Notes under the pieces: generated by a model
What the model was told of the DNA's origin: nothing
Database searches by the model: none
What the model saw: only the letters and a program-made list of their open reading frames with translations
Translations under genes and position numbers: made by a program
Part shown: in pieces, positions 34,545 through 48,460 of the stretch
How positions within the stretch are numbered: position 1 is the stretch's first letter
Layout of the letters: the number at the start of each line of letters is the position of its first letter
Source: Aurelia coerulea
Lineage: Eukaryota > Cnidaria > Scyphozoa > Semaeostomeae > Ulmaridae
Reading direction: 5' to 3'
Length of the DNA stretch: 64,000 bases
Assembly (NCBI GenBank): GCA_039566865.1
Contig: CM076962.1
Span: 9,356,743-9,420,742 of the forward strand

Positions 34545-37090
34545 TTTTTTCTTTAGTCTCATTTTATCTTTACTGCAGAAACAAACATCGATTATTCAAA
34601 TGTTTATTTTCTCAAAGAAAACAAAATATCAACACAAAAGTTGTCGATTAGCGTACTTTAGTACATACAATTTATATTATAAGGAATATTGCACTCATCG
34701 TTCTTTAAAACTTTAGATTAGCCAGTTACTTCGTTTATAGCACTATATTAGTGCTGCAACAACCATCTTTGGAAACATTACTATAGAAATTAGTTTTTTC
34801 TTTAGTCTCATTTTGGCTTTATTGCATAAACAAACATCGATTAATTAAATGTTTATTTTCTCAAAGAAAACAAAATATCAACAAAAAAGTTGTCGATTAG
34901 CGTACTTTAGTACATACAATTTATATTATAAAGAATTTTGCACTCATCGTTCTTTAAAACCTTAGATTAGCCAGTTACTTCATTTATAGCACTATGTTAA
35001 TGCTGCAACAACCATCTTTGGAAACATTACTATAGAAACTAGTTTTTTCAATAGTCTTATTTTAGCTTTACTGACTGAATAAATAAACATAGTTCAATTA
35101 AATAATTATTTTCTCAAAGAAAACAAAATATAAACACAAAAAGTGTCAATTAGCGTACTTTAGTACATACAATTTATATTATAAAGAATATTGCACTCAT
35201 CGTTCTTTAAAACTTTAGATTAGCCAGTTACTTCGTTTATAGCACTATATTAGTGCTGCAACAGCCATCTTTGGAAACATTACTATAGAAACTAGTTTTT
35301 TCAATAGCCTTATTTTAGCTTTACTGACTGAATAAATAAACATAGTTCAATTAAATAATTATTTTCTCAAAGAAAACAAAATATAAACACAAAAAGTGTC
35401 AATTAGCGTACTTTAGTACATACAATTTATATTATAAAGAATATTGCACTCATCGTTCTTTAAAACTTTAGATTAGCCAGTTACTTCGTATATTAGTGCT
35501 GCAACAGCCATCTTTGGAAACATTACTATAGAAATTAGTTTTTTCTTTAGTCTTATTTTGGCTTTATTGCATAAACAATCATCGATTAATTAAATGTTTA
35601 TTTTCTCAAAGAAAACAAAATATCAACACAAAAGTTGTCGATTAGCGTACTTTAGTACATACAATTTATATAATAAAGAATATTGCACTCATCGTTCTTT
35701 AAAACTTTAGATTAGCCAGTTACTTCATTGATAGCACTATGTTAATGCTGCAACAACCATCTTTGGAAACATTACTATAGAAACTAGTTTTTTCAATAGT
35801 CTTATTTTAGCTTTACTGAATAAACAAACATAGTTCAATTAAATAATTATTTTCTCAAAAAAAACAAAATATAAACACAAAAAGTGTCAATTAACGTACT
35901 TTAGTAGCATTAATTTATATTTTAAAGAGTATAGCATTCGTCGTTCTTTAAAATTTAGTTTTGCCAGTAACTTCTCTTATAGCACTATAGTAGTGCTGCA
36001 ACAACTATTTTTAGAAACATTACTATTGACATTAGCTTTTTCTTTAGTCTTATTTTAGCTTTAATGTATAAACAAACCTCAATTAATTAAATGTTTATTT
36101 TCTCAATTGAAACAAAATATAAAAGCAAAAAGTGTCAATTAACGTGCTTTAGTAGCATTAATTTATATTTTAAAGAGTATAGCATTCGTCGTTCTTTAAA
36201 ACTTTAGTTTTGCCAGTAACTTCTCTTACTAGTAATAGTGCTGCAACAAATATTTTTGGAAACATAACTATAGACATTAGCTTTTTCTTTAGTCTAATTT
36301 TAGCTTTACTGAATAAACAAACATAGATTAATTAAATGTTTATTTTCTCAAAGAAAACAAAATATAAACACAAAAAGTGCCAATTAACGTACTTTAGTAG
36401 CATTAATTTATATTTTAAAGAGTATAGAATTCGTCGTTCTTTAAAACTTTAGTTTTGCCAGTAACTTCTCTTATTGCACTATATTAGTGCTGCAACAAAT
36501 ATTTTTGGAAACATAACTATAGACATTAGCTTTTTCTTTAGTCTTATTTTAGCTTTACTGCAAAAACAAACATCGATAAATTAAATGTTTATTTTCTCAA
36601 TTAAAACAAAAAATAAACGAATAGTGGGGATTAACGTACTTTACTAGCTACAATTTATATTATAAACAGTATTGCACTCATCGTTCTTTAAAACTTTAGT
36701 TTAGCCAGTTACTTCGTTTATAGCACTATATTAGTGCTGCAAAAACCATTTTTGGAATCATTACTATAGACATTAGTTTTTTCTTTAGTCTTATTTTAGT
36801 TTTAATGCATAAACAAACCTCGATTAACTAATGTTTAGTTTCTCAAAGAAAATAAAATATAAACACAAAAAGTGTTGATTAACGTACTTTAGTAGCTTCA
36901 ATTTATAATTTAAAGAGTATAGCATTCGTTGTTCTTTAAAACTTTAGTTTTGCCAGTAACTTCTCTTATAGCACTATATTAGTGCTGCAACAACCATTTT
37001 TGGAAACATTACTATAGACATTAGTTTTTTCAATAGTCTTATTTTAGCTTTACTGAATAAACAAACATAGATTAATTAAATGTTTATTTT
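34545..37090. repeat. ~2.5-kb segment duplicated at +7.81 kb (copy 1)
   Basis: Matches about 42357-44903. Shared private variants keep a constant offset: ATAAGGAATATTG (34679/42491), CAATAGCCTTATTTT (35302/43114), the 10-bp deletion ACTTCGTATATTAG (35483/43295) and ACTAGTAATAGTGC (36228/44041), giving 7,812-7,813 bp each time. The copies differ by scattered substitutions. Confidence 0.75.
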
Positions 37091-40000
37091 CTCAAAGAAA
37101 ACAAAATATCAACACAAAAGTTGTCGATTAGCGTACTTTAGTACATACAATTTATATTATAAAGAATATTGCACTCATCGTTCTTTAAAACTTTAGATTA
37201 GCCAGTTACTTCGTTTATAGCACTATATTAGTGCTGCAACAACCATCTTTGGAAACATTACTATAGAAATTAGTTTTTTCTTTAGTCTCATTTTGGCTTT
37301 ATTGCATAAACAAACATCGATTAATTAAATGTTTATTTTCTCAAAGAAAACAAAATATCAACACAAAAGTTGTCGATTAGCGTACTTTAGTACATACAAT
37401 TTATATTATAAAGAATATTGCACTCATCGTTCTTTAAAACCTTAGATTAGCCAGTTACTTCATTTATAGCACTATGTTAATGCTGCAACAACCATCTTTG
37501 GAAACATTACTATAGAAACTAGCTTTTTCAATAGTCTTATTTTAGCTTTACTGAATAAACAAACATAGTTCAATTAAATAATTATTTTCTCAAAGAAAAA
37601 AAAAAAAATAAACACAAAAAGTGTCAATTAACGTACTTTAGTAGCATTAATTTATATTTTACAGAGTATAGCATTCGTCGTTCTTTAAAACTTTAGTTTT
37701 GCCAGTAACTTCTCTTATTAGTATTAGTGCTGCAACAAATATTTTTGGAAACATAACTATAGACATTAGCTTTTTCTTTAGTCTTATTTTAGCTTTAATG
37801 CATAAACAAACCTCAATTGATTAAATGTTTATTTTCTCAATTAAAACAAAAAATAAACGAATAGTGGGGATTAACGTACTTTACTAGCTACAATTTATAT
37901 TATAAACAGTATTGCACTCATCGTTCTTTAAAACTTTAGTTTAGCCAGTTACTTCATTTAAAGCACTATATTAGTGCTGCAAAAACCATTTTTGGAATCA
38001 TTACTATAGACATTAGCTTTTTCTTTAGTCTTATTTTAGCTTTACTGCAAAAATAAACATCGATAAATTAAATGTTTATTTTCTCAAAGAAAACAAAATA
38101 TAAACAAAAAGTGGGGATTAACGTACTTTACTAGCTACAATTTATATTATAAACAGTATTGCACTTATCGTTCTTTAAAACTTTAGTTCTACCAGTAACT
38201 TCATTTATAGCACTATATTAGTGCTGCTGCAACAATTCTTGGAAACATTACTACAGACATTTGCTTTTTCTTTAGTCTTATTTTAGCTTTAATGCATAAA
38301 CAATCCCCAATTAATTAATTGTTTAATTTCTCGATTAAAACCAAATATAAACACGTAAAGTGTGGATTAACGTACTTTACTAGCTAAAATTTATATTATA
38401 AACAGTATTGCATTCATCGTTCTTTAAAACTTTAGTTCTGCCAGTTACTTCTTACAATAGACATTAGTTTTTTCTTTAGTCTCATTTTAGCTTTACTGCA
38501 GAAACAAACATCGATTATTCAAATGTTTATTTTCTCAAAGAAAACAAAATTTAAACACAACATATGTGGCGTAACGTACTTTAGTAGCTACAATTTATAT
38601 TATAAACAGTATTGCACTCATCGTTCATTAAAACTTTAGTTCTGCCAGTTACTTCATTTATAGCACTATATTAGTGCTGCAACAACCATTTTTGGAAACA
38701 TTACTATAGACATTAGCTTTTTCTTTAGTCTAATTTTAGCTTTACTGAATAAACAAACATAGATTAATTAAATGTTTATTTTCTCAAAGAAAACAAAATA
38801 TAAACACAAAAAGTGTCAATTAACGTACTTTAGTAGCATTAATTTATATTTTAAAGAGTATAGCATTCGTCGTTCTTTAAAACTTTAGTTTTGCAAGTAA
38901 CTTCTTTTATAGCACTATATTAGTGTTGCAACAACCATTTTTGGAAACATTAGTATAGACATTAGCTTTTTCTTTAGTCTTATTTTAGCTTTATTGCATA
39001 AACAAACATCGATTAATTAAATGTTTATTTTCTCAAAGAAAACAAAATATCAACAAAAAGTTGTCAATTAACGTACTTTAGTAGCATTAATTTATATTTT
39101 AAAGAGTATAGCATTCGTCGTTCTTTAAAACTTTAGTTTTGCCAGTAACTTCTCTTATAGCACTATAGTAGTGCTGCAACAAATATTTTTGGAAACATAA
39201 CTATAGACATTAGCTTTTTCTTTAGTCTTATTTTAGCTTTAATGCATAAATAAACCTCAATTAATTAAATGTTTATTTTCTAAATTAAAACAAAAAATAA
39301 ACGAATAGTTGGGATTAACGTACTTTACTAGCTACAATTTATATTATAAACAGTATTGCACTCATCGTTCTTTAAAACTTTAGTTTAGCCAGTTACTTCA
39401 TTTAAAGCACTATCTTAGTGCTGCAAAAACCATTTTTGGAATCATTACTATAGACATTAGTTTTTTCTTTAGTCTTATTTTAGTTTTAATGCATAAACAA
39501 ACCTCGATTAACTAATGTTTATTTTCTCAAAGAAAATAAAATATAAACACAAAAAGTGTTGATTAACGTACTTTAGTAGCTTCAATTTATAATTTAAAGA
39601 GTATAGCATTCGTTGTTCTTTAAAACTTTAGTTTTGCCAGTAACTTCTCTTATAGCACTATATTAGTGCTGCAACAACCATTTTTGGAAACATTACTATA
39701 GACATTAGTTTTTTCAATAGTCTTATTTTAGCTTTACTGAATAAACAAACATAGATTAATTAAATGTTTATTTTCTCAAAGAAAACAAAATATAAACACA
39801 ACAAATAGGGCTTAACGTACTTTAGTAGCTACAATTTATATTATAAACAGTATTGCATTCATCGTTCTTTAAAACTTTAGTTCTGCCAAATACTTCTTAC
39901 AATAGACAATAGCTTTTTCTTTAGTCTCATTTTATCTTTACTGCAGAAACAAACATCGATTATTCAAATGTTTATTTTCTCAAAGAAAACAAAATATCAA

Positions 40001-42356
40001 CACAAAAGTTGTCGATTAGCGTACTTTAGTACATACAATTTATATTATAAGGAATATTGCACTCATCGTTCTTTAAAACTTTAGATTAGCCAGTTACTTC
40101 GTTTATAGCACTATATTAGTGCTGCAACAACCATCTTTGGAAACATTACTATAGAAATTAGTTTTTTCTTTAGTCTCATTTTGGCTTTATTGCATAAACA
40201 AACATCGATTAATGAAATGTTTATTTTCTCAAAGAAAACAAAATATCAACAAAAAAGTTGTCGATTAGCGTACTTTAGTACATACAATTTATATTATAAA
40301 GAATATTGCACTCATCGTTCTTTAAAACCTTAGATTAGCCAGTTACTTCATTTATAGCACTATGTTAATGCTGCAACAACCATCTTTGGAAACATTACTA
40401 TAGAAACTAGTTTTTTCAATAGTCTTATTTTAGCTTTACTGACTGAATAAACAAACATAGTTCAATTAAATAATTATTTTCTCAAAGAAAACAAAATATA
40501 AACACAAAAAGTGTCAATTAGCGTACTTTAGTACATACAATTTATATTATAAAGAATATTGCACTCATCGTTCTTTAAAACTTTAGATTAGCCAGTTACT
40601 TCGTTTATAGCACTATATTATTGCTGCAACAACCATCTTTGGAAACATTACTATGGAAACTAGTTTTTTCAATAGTCTTATTTTAGCTTTACTGACTGAA
40701 TAAACAAACATAGTTCAATTAAATAATTATTTTCTCAAAGAAAACAAAATATCAACACAAAAGTTGTCGATTAGCGTACTTTAGTACATACAATTTATAT
40801 TATAAAGAATATTGCACTCATCGTTCTTTAAAACTTTAGATTAGCCAGTTACTTCGTTTATAGCACTATATTAGTGCTGCAACAGCCATCTTTGGAAACA
40901 TTACTATAGAAATTAGTTTTTTCTTTAGTCTCATTTTGGCTTTATTGCATAAACAAACATCGATTAATTAAATGTTTATTTTCTCAAAGAAAACAAAATA
41001 TCAACACAAAAGTTGTCGATTAGCGTACTTTAGTACATACAATTTATATTATAAAGAATATTGCACTCATCGTTCTTTAAAACCTTAGATTAGCCAGTTA
41101 CTTCATTTATAGCACTATGTTAATGCTGCAACAACCATCTTTGGAAACATTACTATAGAAACTAGTTTTTTCAATAGTCTTATTTTAGCTTTACTGAATA
41201 AACAAACATAGTTCAATTAAATAATTATTTTCTCAAAGAAAACAAAATATAAACACAAAAAGTGTCAATTAACGTACTTTAGTAGCATTAATTTATATTT
41301 TAAAGAGTATAGCATTCGTCGTTCTTTAAAATTTAGTTTTGCCAGTAACTTCTCTTATAGCACTATATTAGTGCTGCAACAACTATTTTTAGAAACATTA
41401 CTATTGACATTAGCTTTTTCTTTAGTCTTATTTTAGCTTTAATGTATAAACAAACCTCAATTAATTAAATGTTTATTTTCTCAATTGAAACAAAATATAA
41501 AAGCAAAAAGTGTCAATTAACGTGCTTTAGTAGCATTAATTTATATTTTAAAGAGTATAGCATTCGTCGTTCTTTAAAACTTTAGTTTTGCCAGTAACTT
41601 CTCTTATTAGTATTAGTGCTGCAACAAATATTTTTGGAAACATAACTATAGACATTAGCTTTTTCTTTAGTCTTATTTTAGCTTTAATGCATAAACAAAC
41701 CTCAATTGATTAAATGTTTATTTTCTCAATTAAAACAAAAAATAAACGAATAGTGGGGATTAACGTACTTTACTAGCTACAATTTATATTATAAACAGTA
41801 TTGCACTCATCGTTCTTTAAAACTTTAGTTTAGCCAGTTACTTCATTTATAGCACTATATTAGTGCTGCAAAACCATTTTTGGAATCATTACTATAGACA
41901 TTAGTTTTTTCTTTAGTCTTATTTTAGTTTTAATGCATAAACAAACCTCGATTAACTAATGTTTATTTTCTCAAAGAAAATAAAATATAAACACAAAAAG
42001 TGTTGATTAACGTACTTTAGTAGCTTCAATTTATAATTTAAAGAGTATAGCATTCGTTGTTCTTTAAAACTTTAGTTTTGCCAGTAACTTCTCTTATAGC
42101 ACTATATTAGTGCTGCAACAACCATTTTTGGAAACATTACTATAGACATTAGTTTTTTCAATAGTCTTATTTTAGCTTTACTGAATAAACAAACATAGAT
42201 TAATTAAATGTTTATTTTCTCAAAGAAAACAAAATATAAACACAACAAATAGGGCTTAACGTACTTTAGTAGCTACAATTTATATTATAAACAGTATTGC
42301 ATTCATCGTTCTTTAAAACTTTAGTTCTGCCAATTACTTCTTACAATAGACAATAG

Positions 42357-44903
42357 CTTTTTCTTTAGTCTCATTTTATCTTTACTGCAGAAACAAACAT
42401 CGATTATTCAAATGTTTATTTTCTCAAAGAAAACAAAATATCAACACAAAAGTTGTCGATTAGCGTACTTTAGTACATACAATTTATATTATAAGGAATA
42501 TTGCACTCATCGTTCTTTAAAACTTTAGATTAGCCAGTTACTTCGTTTATAGCACTATATTAGTGCTGCAACAACCATCTTTGGAAACATTATTATAGAA
42601 ATTAGTTTTTTCTTTAGTCTCATTATGGCTTTATTGCATAAACAAACATCGATTAATTAAATGTTTATTTTCTCAAAGAAAACAAAATATCAACAAAAAA
42701 GTTGTCGATTAGCGTACTTTAGTACATACAATTTATATTATAAAGAATTTTGCACTCATCGTTCTTTAAAACCTTAGATTAGCCAGTTACTTCATTTATA
42801 GCACTATGTTAATGCTGCAACAACCATCTTTGGAAACATTACTATAGAAACTAGTTTTTTCAATAGTCTTATTTTAGCTTTACTGACTGAATAAACAAAC
42901 ATAGTTCAATTAAATAATTATTTTCTCAAAGAAAACAAAATATAAACACAAAAAGTGTCAATTAGCGTACTTTAGTACATACAATTTATATTATAAAGAA
43001 TATTGCACTCATCGTTCTTTAAAACTTTAGATTAGCCAGTTACTTCGTTTATAGCACTATATTAGTGCTGCAACAGCCATCTTTGGAAACATTACTATAG
43101 AAACTAGTTTTTTCAATAGCCTTATTTTAGCTTTACTGACTGAATAAATAAACATAGTTCAATTAAATAATTATTTTCTCAAAGAAAACAAAATATAAAC
43201 ACAAAAAGTGTCAATTAGCGTACTTTAGTACATACAATTTATATTATAAAGAATATTGCACTCATCGTTCTTTAAAACTTTAGATTAGCCAGTTACTTCG
43301 TATATTAGTGCTGCAACAGCCATCTTTGGAAACATTACTATAGAAATTAGTTTTTTCTTTAGTCTCATTTTGGCTTTATTGCATAAACAAACATCGATTA
43401 ATTAAATGTTTATTTTCTCAAAGAAAACAAAATATCAACACAAAAGTTGTCGATTAGCGTACTTTAGTACATACAATTTATATTATAAAGAATATTGCAC
43501 TCATCGTTCTTTAAAACCTTAGATTAGCCAGTTACTTCATTTATAGCACTATGTTAATGCTGCAACAACCATCTTTGGAAACATTACTATAGAAACTAGT
43601 TTTTTCAATAGTCTTATTTTAGCTTTACTGAATAAACAAACATAGTTCAATTAAATAATTATTTTCTCAAAGAAAACATAAATATAAACACAAAAAGTGT
43701 CAATTAACGTACTTTAGTAGCATTAATTTATATTTTAAAGAGTATAGCATTCGTCGTTCTTTAAAATTTAGTTTTGCCAGTAACTTCTCTTATAGCACTA
43801 TATTAGTGCTGCAACAACTATTTTTAGAAACATTACTATTGACATTAGCTTTTTCTTTAGTCTTATTTTAGCTTTAATGTATAAACAAACCTCAATTAAT
43901 TAAATGTTTATTTTCTCAATTGAAAACAAAATATAAAACAAAAAGTGGGGATTAACGTACTTTAGTAGCATTAATTTATATTTTAAAGAGTATAGCATTC
44001 GTCGTTCTTTAAAACTTTAGTTTTGCCAGTAACTTCTCTTACTAGTAATAGTGCTGCAACAACTATTTTTAGAAACATAACTATAGACATTAGCTTTTTC
44101 TTTAGTCTAATTTTAGCTTTACTGAATAAACAAACATAGATTAATTAAATGTTTATTTTCTCAAAGAAAACAAAATATAAACACAAAAAGTGTCAATTAA
44201 CGTACTTTAGTAGCATTAATTTTTATTTTAAAGAGTATAGCATTCGTCGTTCTTTAAAACTTTAGTTTTGCCAGTAACTTCTCTTATTGCACTATATTAG
44301 TGCTGCAACAAATATTTTTGGAAACATAACTATAGACATTAGCTTTTTCTTTAGTCTTATTTTAGCTTTAATGCATAAACAAACCTCAATTAATTAAATG
44401 TTTATTTTCTCAATTAAAACAAAAAATAAACGAATAGTGGGGATTAACGTACTTTACTAGCTACAATTTATATTATAAACAGTATTGCACTCATCGTTCT
44501 TTAAAACTTTAGTTTAGCCAGTTACTTCATTTATAGCACTATATTAGTGCTGCAAAAACCATTTTTGGAATCATTACTATAGACATTAGTTTTTTCTTTA
44601 GTCTTATTTTAGTTTTAATGCATAAACAAACCTCGATTAACTAATGTTTATTTTCTCAAAGAAAATAAAATATAAACACAAAAAGTGTTGATTAACGTAC
44701 TTTAGTAGCTTCAATTTATAATTTAAAGAGTATAGCATTCGTTGTTCTTTAAAACTTTAGTTTTGCCAGTAACTTCTCTTATAGCACTATATTAGTGCTG
44801 CAACAACCATTTTTGGAAACATTACTATAGACATTAGTTTTTTCAATAGTCTTATTTTAGCTTTACTGAATAAACAAACATAGATTAATTAAATGTTTAT
44901 TTT
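42357..44903. repeat. ~2.5-kb segment duplicated (copy 2 of 34545-37090)
   Basis: Second copy of the segment at 34545-37090. It also has GAAAACAAAATATAAAACAAAAAG near 43920 (given as a variant pattern), where copy 1 has AAAAGCAAAAAGTGTC, a possible conversion tract from another monomer class. Confidence 0.7.
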
Positions 44904-45839
44904 CTCAAAGAAAACAAAATATAAACACAAAAAATAGGGCTTAACGTACTTTAGTAGCTACAATTTATATTATAAACAGTATTGCATTCATCGTTCTTTA
45001 AAACTTTAGTTCTGCCAATTACTTCTTACAATAGACATTAGTTTTTTCTTTAGTCTCATTTTATCTTTACTGCAGAAACAAACGTCGATTATTCAAATGT
45101 TTATTTTCTCAAAGAAAACAAAATATCAACACAAAAGTTGTCGATTAGCGTACTTTAGTACATACAATTTATATTATAAAGAATTTTGCACTCATCGTTC
45201 TTTAAAACCTTAGATTAGCCAGTTACTTCATTTATAGCACTATGTTAATGCTGCAACAACCATCTTTGGAAACATTACTATAGAAACTAGTTTTTTCAAT
45301 AGTCTTATTTTAGCTTTACTGACTGAATAAACAAACATAGTTCAATTAAATAATTATTTTCTCAAAGAAAACAAAATATAAACACAAAAAGTGTCAATTA
45401 GCGTACTTTAGTACATACAATTTATATTATAAAGAATATTGCACTCATCGTTCTTTAAAACTTTAGATTAGCCAGTTACTTCGTTTATAGCACTATATTA
45501 GTGCTGCAACAGCCATCTTTGGAAACATTACTATAGAAATTAGTTTTTTCTTTAGTCTCATTTTGGCTTTATTGCATAAACAAACATCGATTAATTAAAT
45601 GTTTATTTTCTCAAAGAAAACAAAATATCAACACAAAAGTTGTCGATTAGCGTACTTTAGTACATACAATTTATATTATAAAGAATATTGCACTCATCGT
45701 TCTTTAAAACCTTAGATTAGCCAGTTACTTCATTTATAGCACTATGTTAATGCTGCAACAACCATCTTTGGAAACATTACTATAGAAACTAGTTTTTTCA
45801 ATAGTCTTATTTTAGCTTTACTGAATAAACAAACATAGA

Positions 45840-48460
45840 TTAATTAAATGTTTATTTTCTCAAAGAAAACAAAATATAAACACAAAAAGTGTCAATTAAC
45901 GCACTTTAGTAGCATTAATTTATATTTTAAAGAGTATAGCATTCGTCGTTCTTTAAAACTTTAGTTTTGCCAGTAACTTCTCTTATTGCACTATAATAGT
46001 GCTGCAACAAATATTTTTGGAAACATAACTATAGACATTAGCTTTTTCTTTAGTCTTATTTTAGCTTTAATGCATAAACAAACCTCAATTAATTAAATGT
46101 TTATTTTCTCAATTAAAACAAAAAATAAACGAAAAGTGGGGATTAACGTACTTTACTAGCTACAATTTATATTATAAGCAGTATTGCACTCATCGTTCTT
46201 TAAAACTTTAGTTTAGCCAGTTACTTCATTTAAAGCACTATATTAGTGCTGCAAAAACCATTTTTGGAATCATTACTATAGACATTAGTTTTTTCTTTAG
46301 TCTTATTTTAGTTTTAATGCATAAACAAACCTCGATTAACTAATGTTTATTTTCTCAAAGAAAATAAAATATAAACACAAAAAGTGTTGATTAACGTACT
46401 TTAGTAGCTTCAACTTATATTTTAAAGAGTATAGCATTCGTCGTTCTTTAAAACTTTAGTTTTGCCAGTAACTTCTCTTATAGCACTATATTAGTGCTGC
46501 AACAACCATTTTTGGAAACATTACTATAGACATTAGTTTTTTCAATAGTCTTATTTTAGCTTTACTGAATAAACAAACATAGATTAATTAAATGTTTATT
46601 TTCTCAAAGAAAACAAAATATAAGCACAACAAATAGGGCTTAACGTACTTTAGTAGCTACAATTTATATTATAAACAGTATTGCATTCATCGTTCTTTAA
46701 AACTTTAGTTCTGCCAAATACTTCTTACAATAGACATTAGTTTTTTCTTTAGTCTCATTTTATCTTTACTGCAGAAACAAACATCGATTATTCAAATGTT
46801 TATTTTCTCAAAGAAAACAAAATATCAACACAAAAGTTGTCGATTAGCGTACTTTAGTACATACAATTTATATTATAAAGAATATTGCACTCATCGCTCT
46901 TTAAAACTTTAGATTAGCCAGTTACTTCGTTTATAGCACTATATTAGTGCTGCAACAACCATCTTTGGAAACATTACTATAGAAATTAGTTTTTTCTTTA
47001 GTCTCATTTTGGCTTTATTGCATAAACAAACATCGATTAATTAAATGTTTATTTTCTCAAAGAAAACAAAATATCAACACAAAAGTTGTCGATTAGCGTA
47101 CTTTAGTACATACAATTTATATTATAAAGAATTTTGCACTCATCGTTCTTTAAAACCTTAGATTAGCCAGTTACTTCATTTATAGCACTATGTTAATGCT
47201 GCAACAACCATCTTTGGAAACATTACTATAGAAACTAGTTTTTTCAATAGTCTTATTTTAGCTTTACTGACTGAATAAACAAACATAGTTCAATTAAATA
47301 ATTATTTTCTCAAAGAAAACAAAACATAAACACAAAAAGTGTCAATTAGCGTACTTTAGTACATACAATTTATATTATAAAGAATATTGCACTCATCGTT
47401 CTTTAAAACTTTAGATTAGCCAGTTACTTCGTTTATAGCACTATATTAGTGCTGCAACAGCCATCTTTGGAAACATTACTATAGAAATTAGTTTTTTCTT
47501 TAGTCTCATTTTGGCTTTATTGCATAAACAAACATCGATTAATTAAATGTTTATTTTCTCAAAGAAAACAAAATATCAACACAAAAGTTGTCGATTAGCG
47601 TACTTTAGTACATACAATTTATATTATAAAGAATATTGCACTCATCGTTCTTTAAAACCTTAGATTAGCCAGTTACTTCATTTATAGCACTATGTTAATG
47701 CTGCAACAACCATCTTTGGAAACATTACTATAGAAACTAGTTTTTTCAATAGTCTTATTTTAGCTTTACTGAATAAACAAACATAGTTCAATTAAATAAT
47801 TATTTTCTCAAAGAAAACAAAATATAAACACAAAAAGTGTCAATTAACGTACTTTAGTAGCATTAATTTATATTTTAAAGAGTATAGCATTCATCGTTCT
47901 TTAAAATTTAGTTTTGCCAGTAACTCCTCTTATAGCACTATATTAGTGCTGCAACAACTATTTTTAGAAACATTACTATAAACATTAGCTTTTTCTTCAG
48001 TCTTATTTTAGCTTTAATGTATAAACAAACCTCAATTAATTACATGTTTATTTTCTCAATTGAAACAAAATATAAACACAAAAAGTGTCAATTAACGTAC
48101 TTTAGTAGCATTAATTTATATTTTAAAGAGTATAGCATTCGTCGTTCTTTAAAACTTTAGTTTTGCCAGTAACTTCTCTTATTGCACTATATTAGTGCTG
48201 CAACAAATATTTTTGGAAACATAACTATAGACATTAGCTTTTTCTTTAGTCTTATTTTAGCTTTAATGCATAAACAAACGTCAATTAATTAAATGTTTAT
48301 TTTCTCAATTAAAACAAAAAATAAACGAATAGTGGGGATTAACGTACTTTACTAGCTACAATTTATATTATAAACAGTATTGCACTCATCGTTCTTTAAA
48401 ACTTTAGTTTAGCAGTTACTTTATTTAAAGCACTATATTAGTGCTGCAAAAACCATTTTT
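45840..48460. repeat. ~2.6-kb segment duplicated at ~50.9-53.3 kb (copy 1)
   Basis: Shares TTAACGCACTTTAG (45901/50998), ATAAGCAGTATTG, CGAAAAGTGGGG and AGTAACTCCTCTTATAG with the later copy. The offset is about 5,097 bp at the start and 4,847 bp after about 47.0 kb because the later copy lacks one monomer. Confidence 0.75.
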
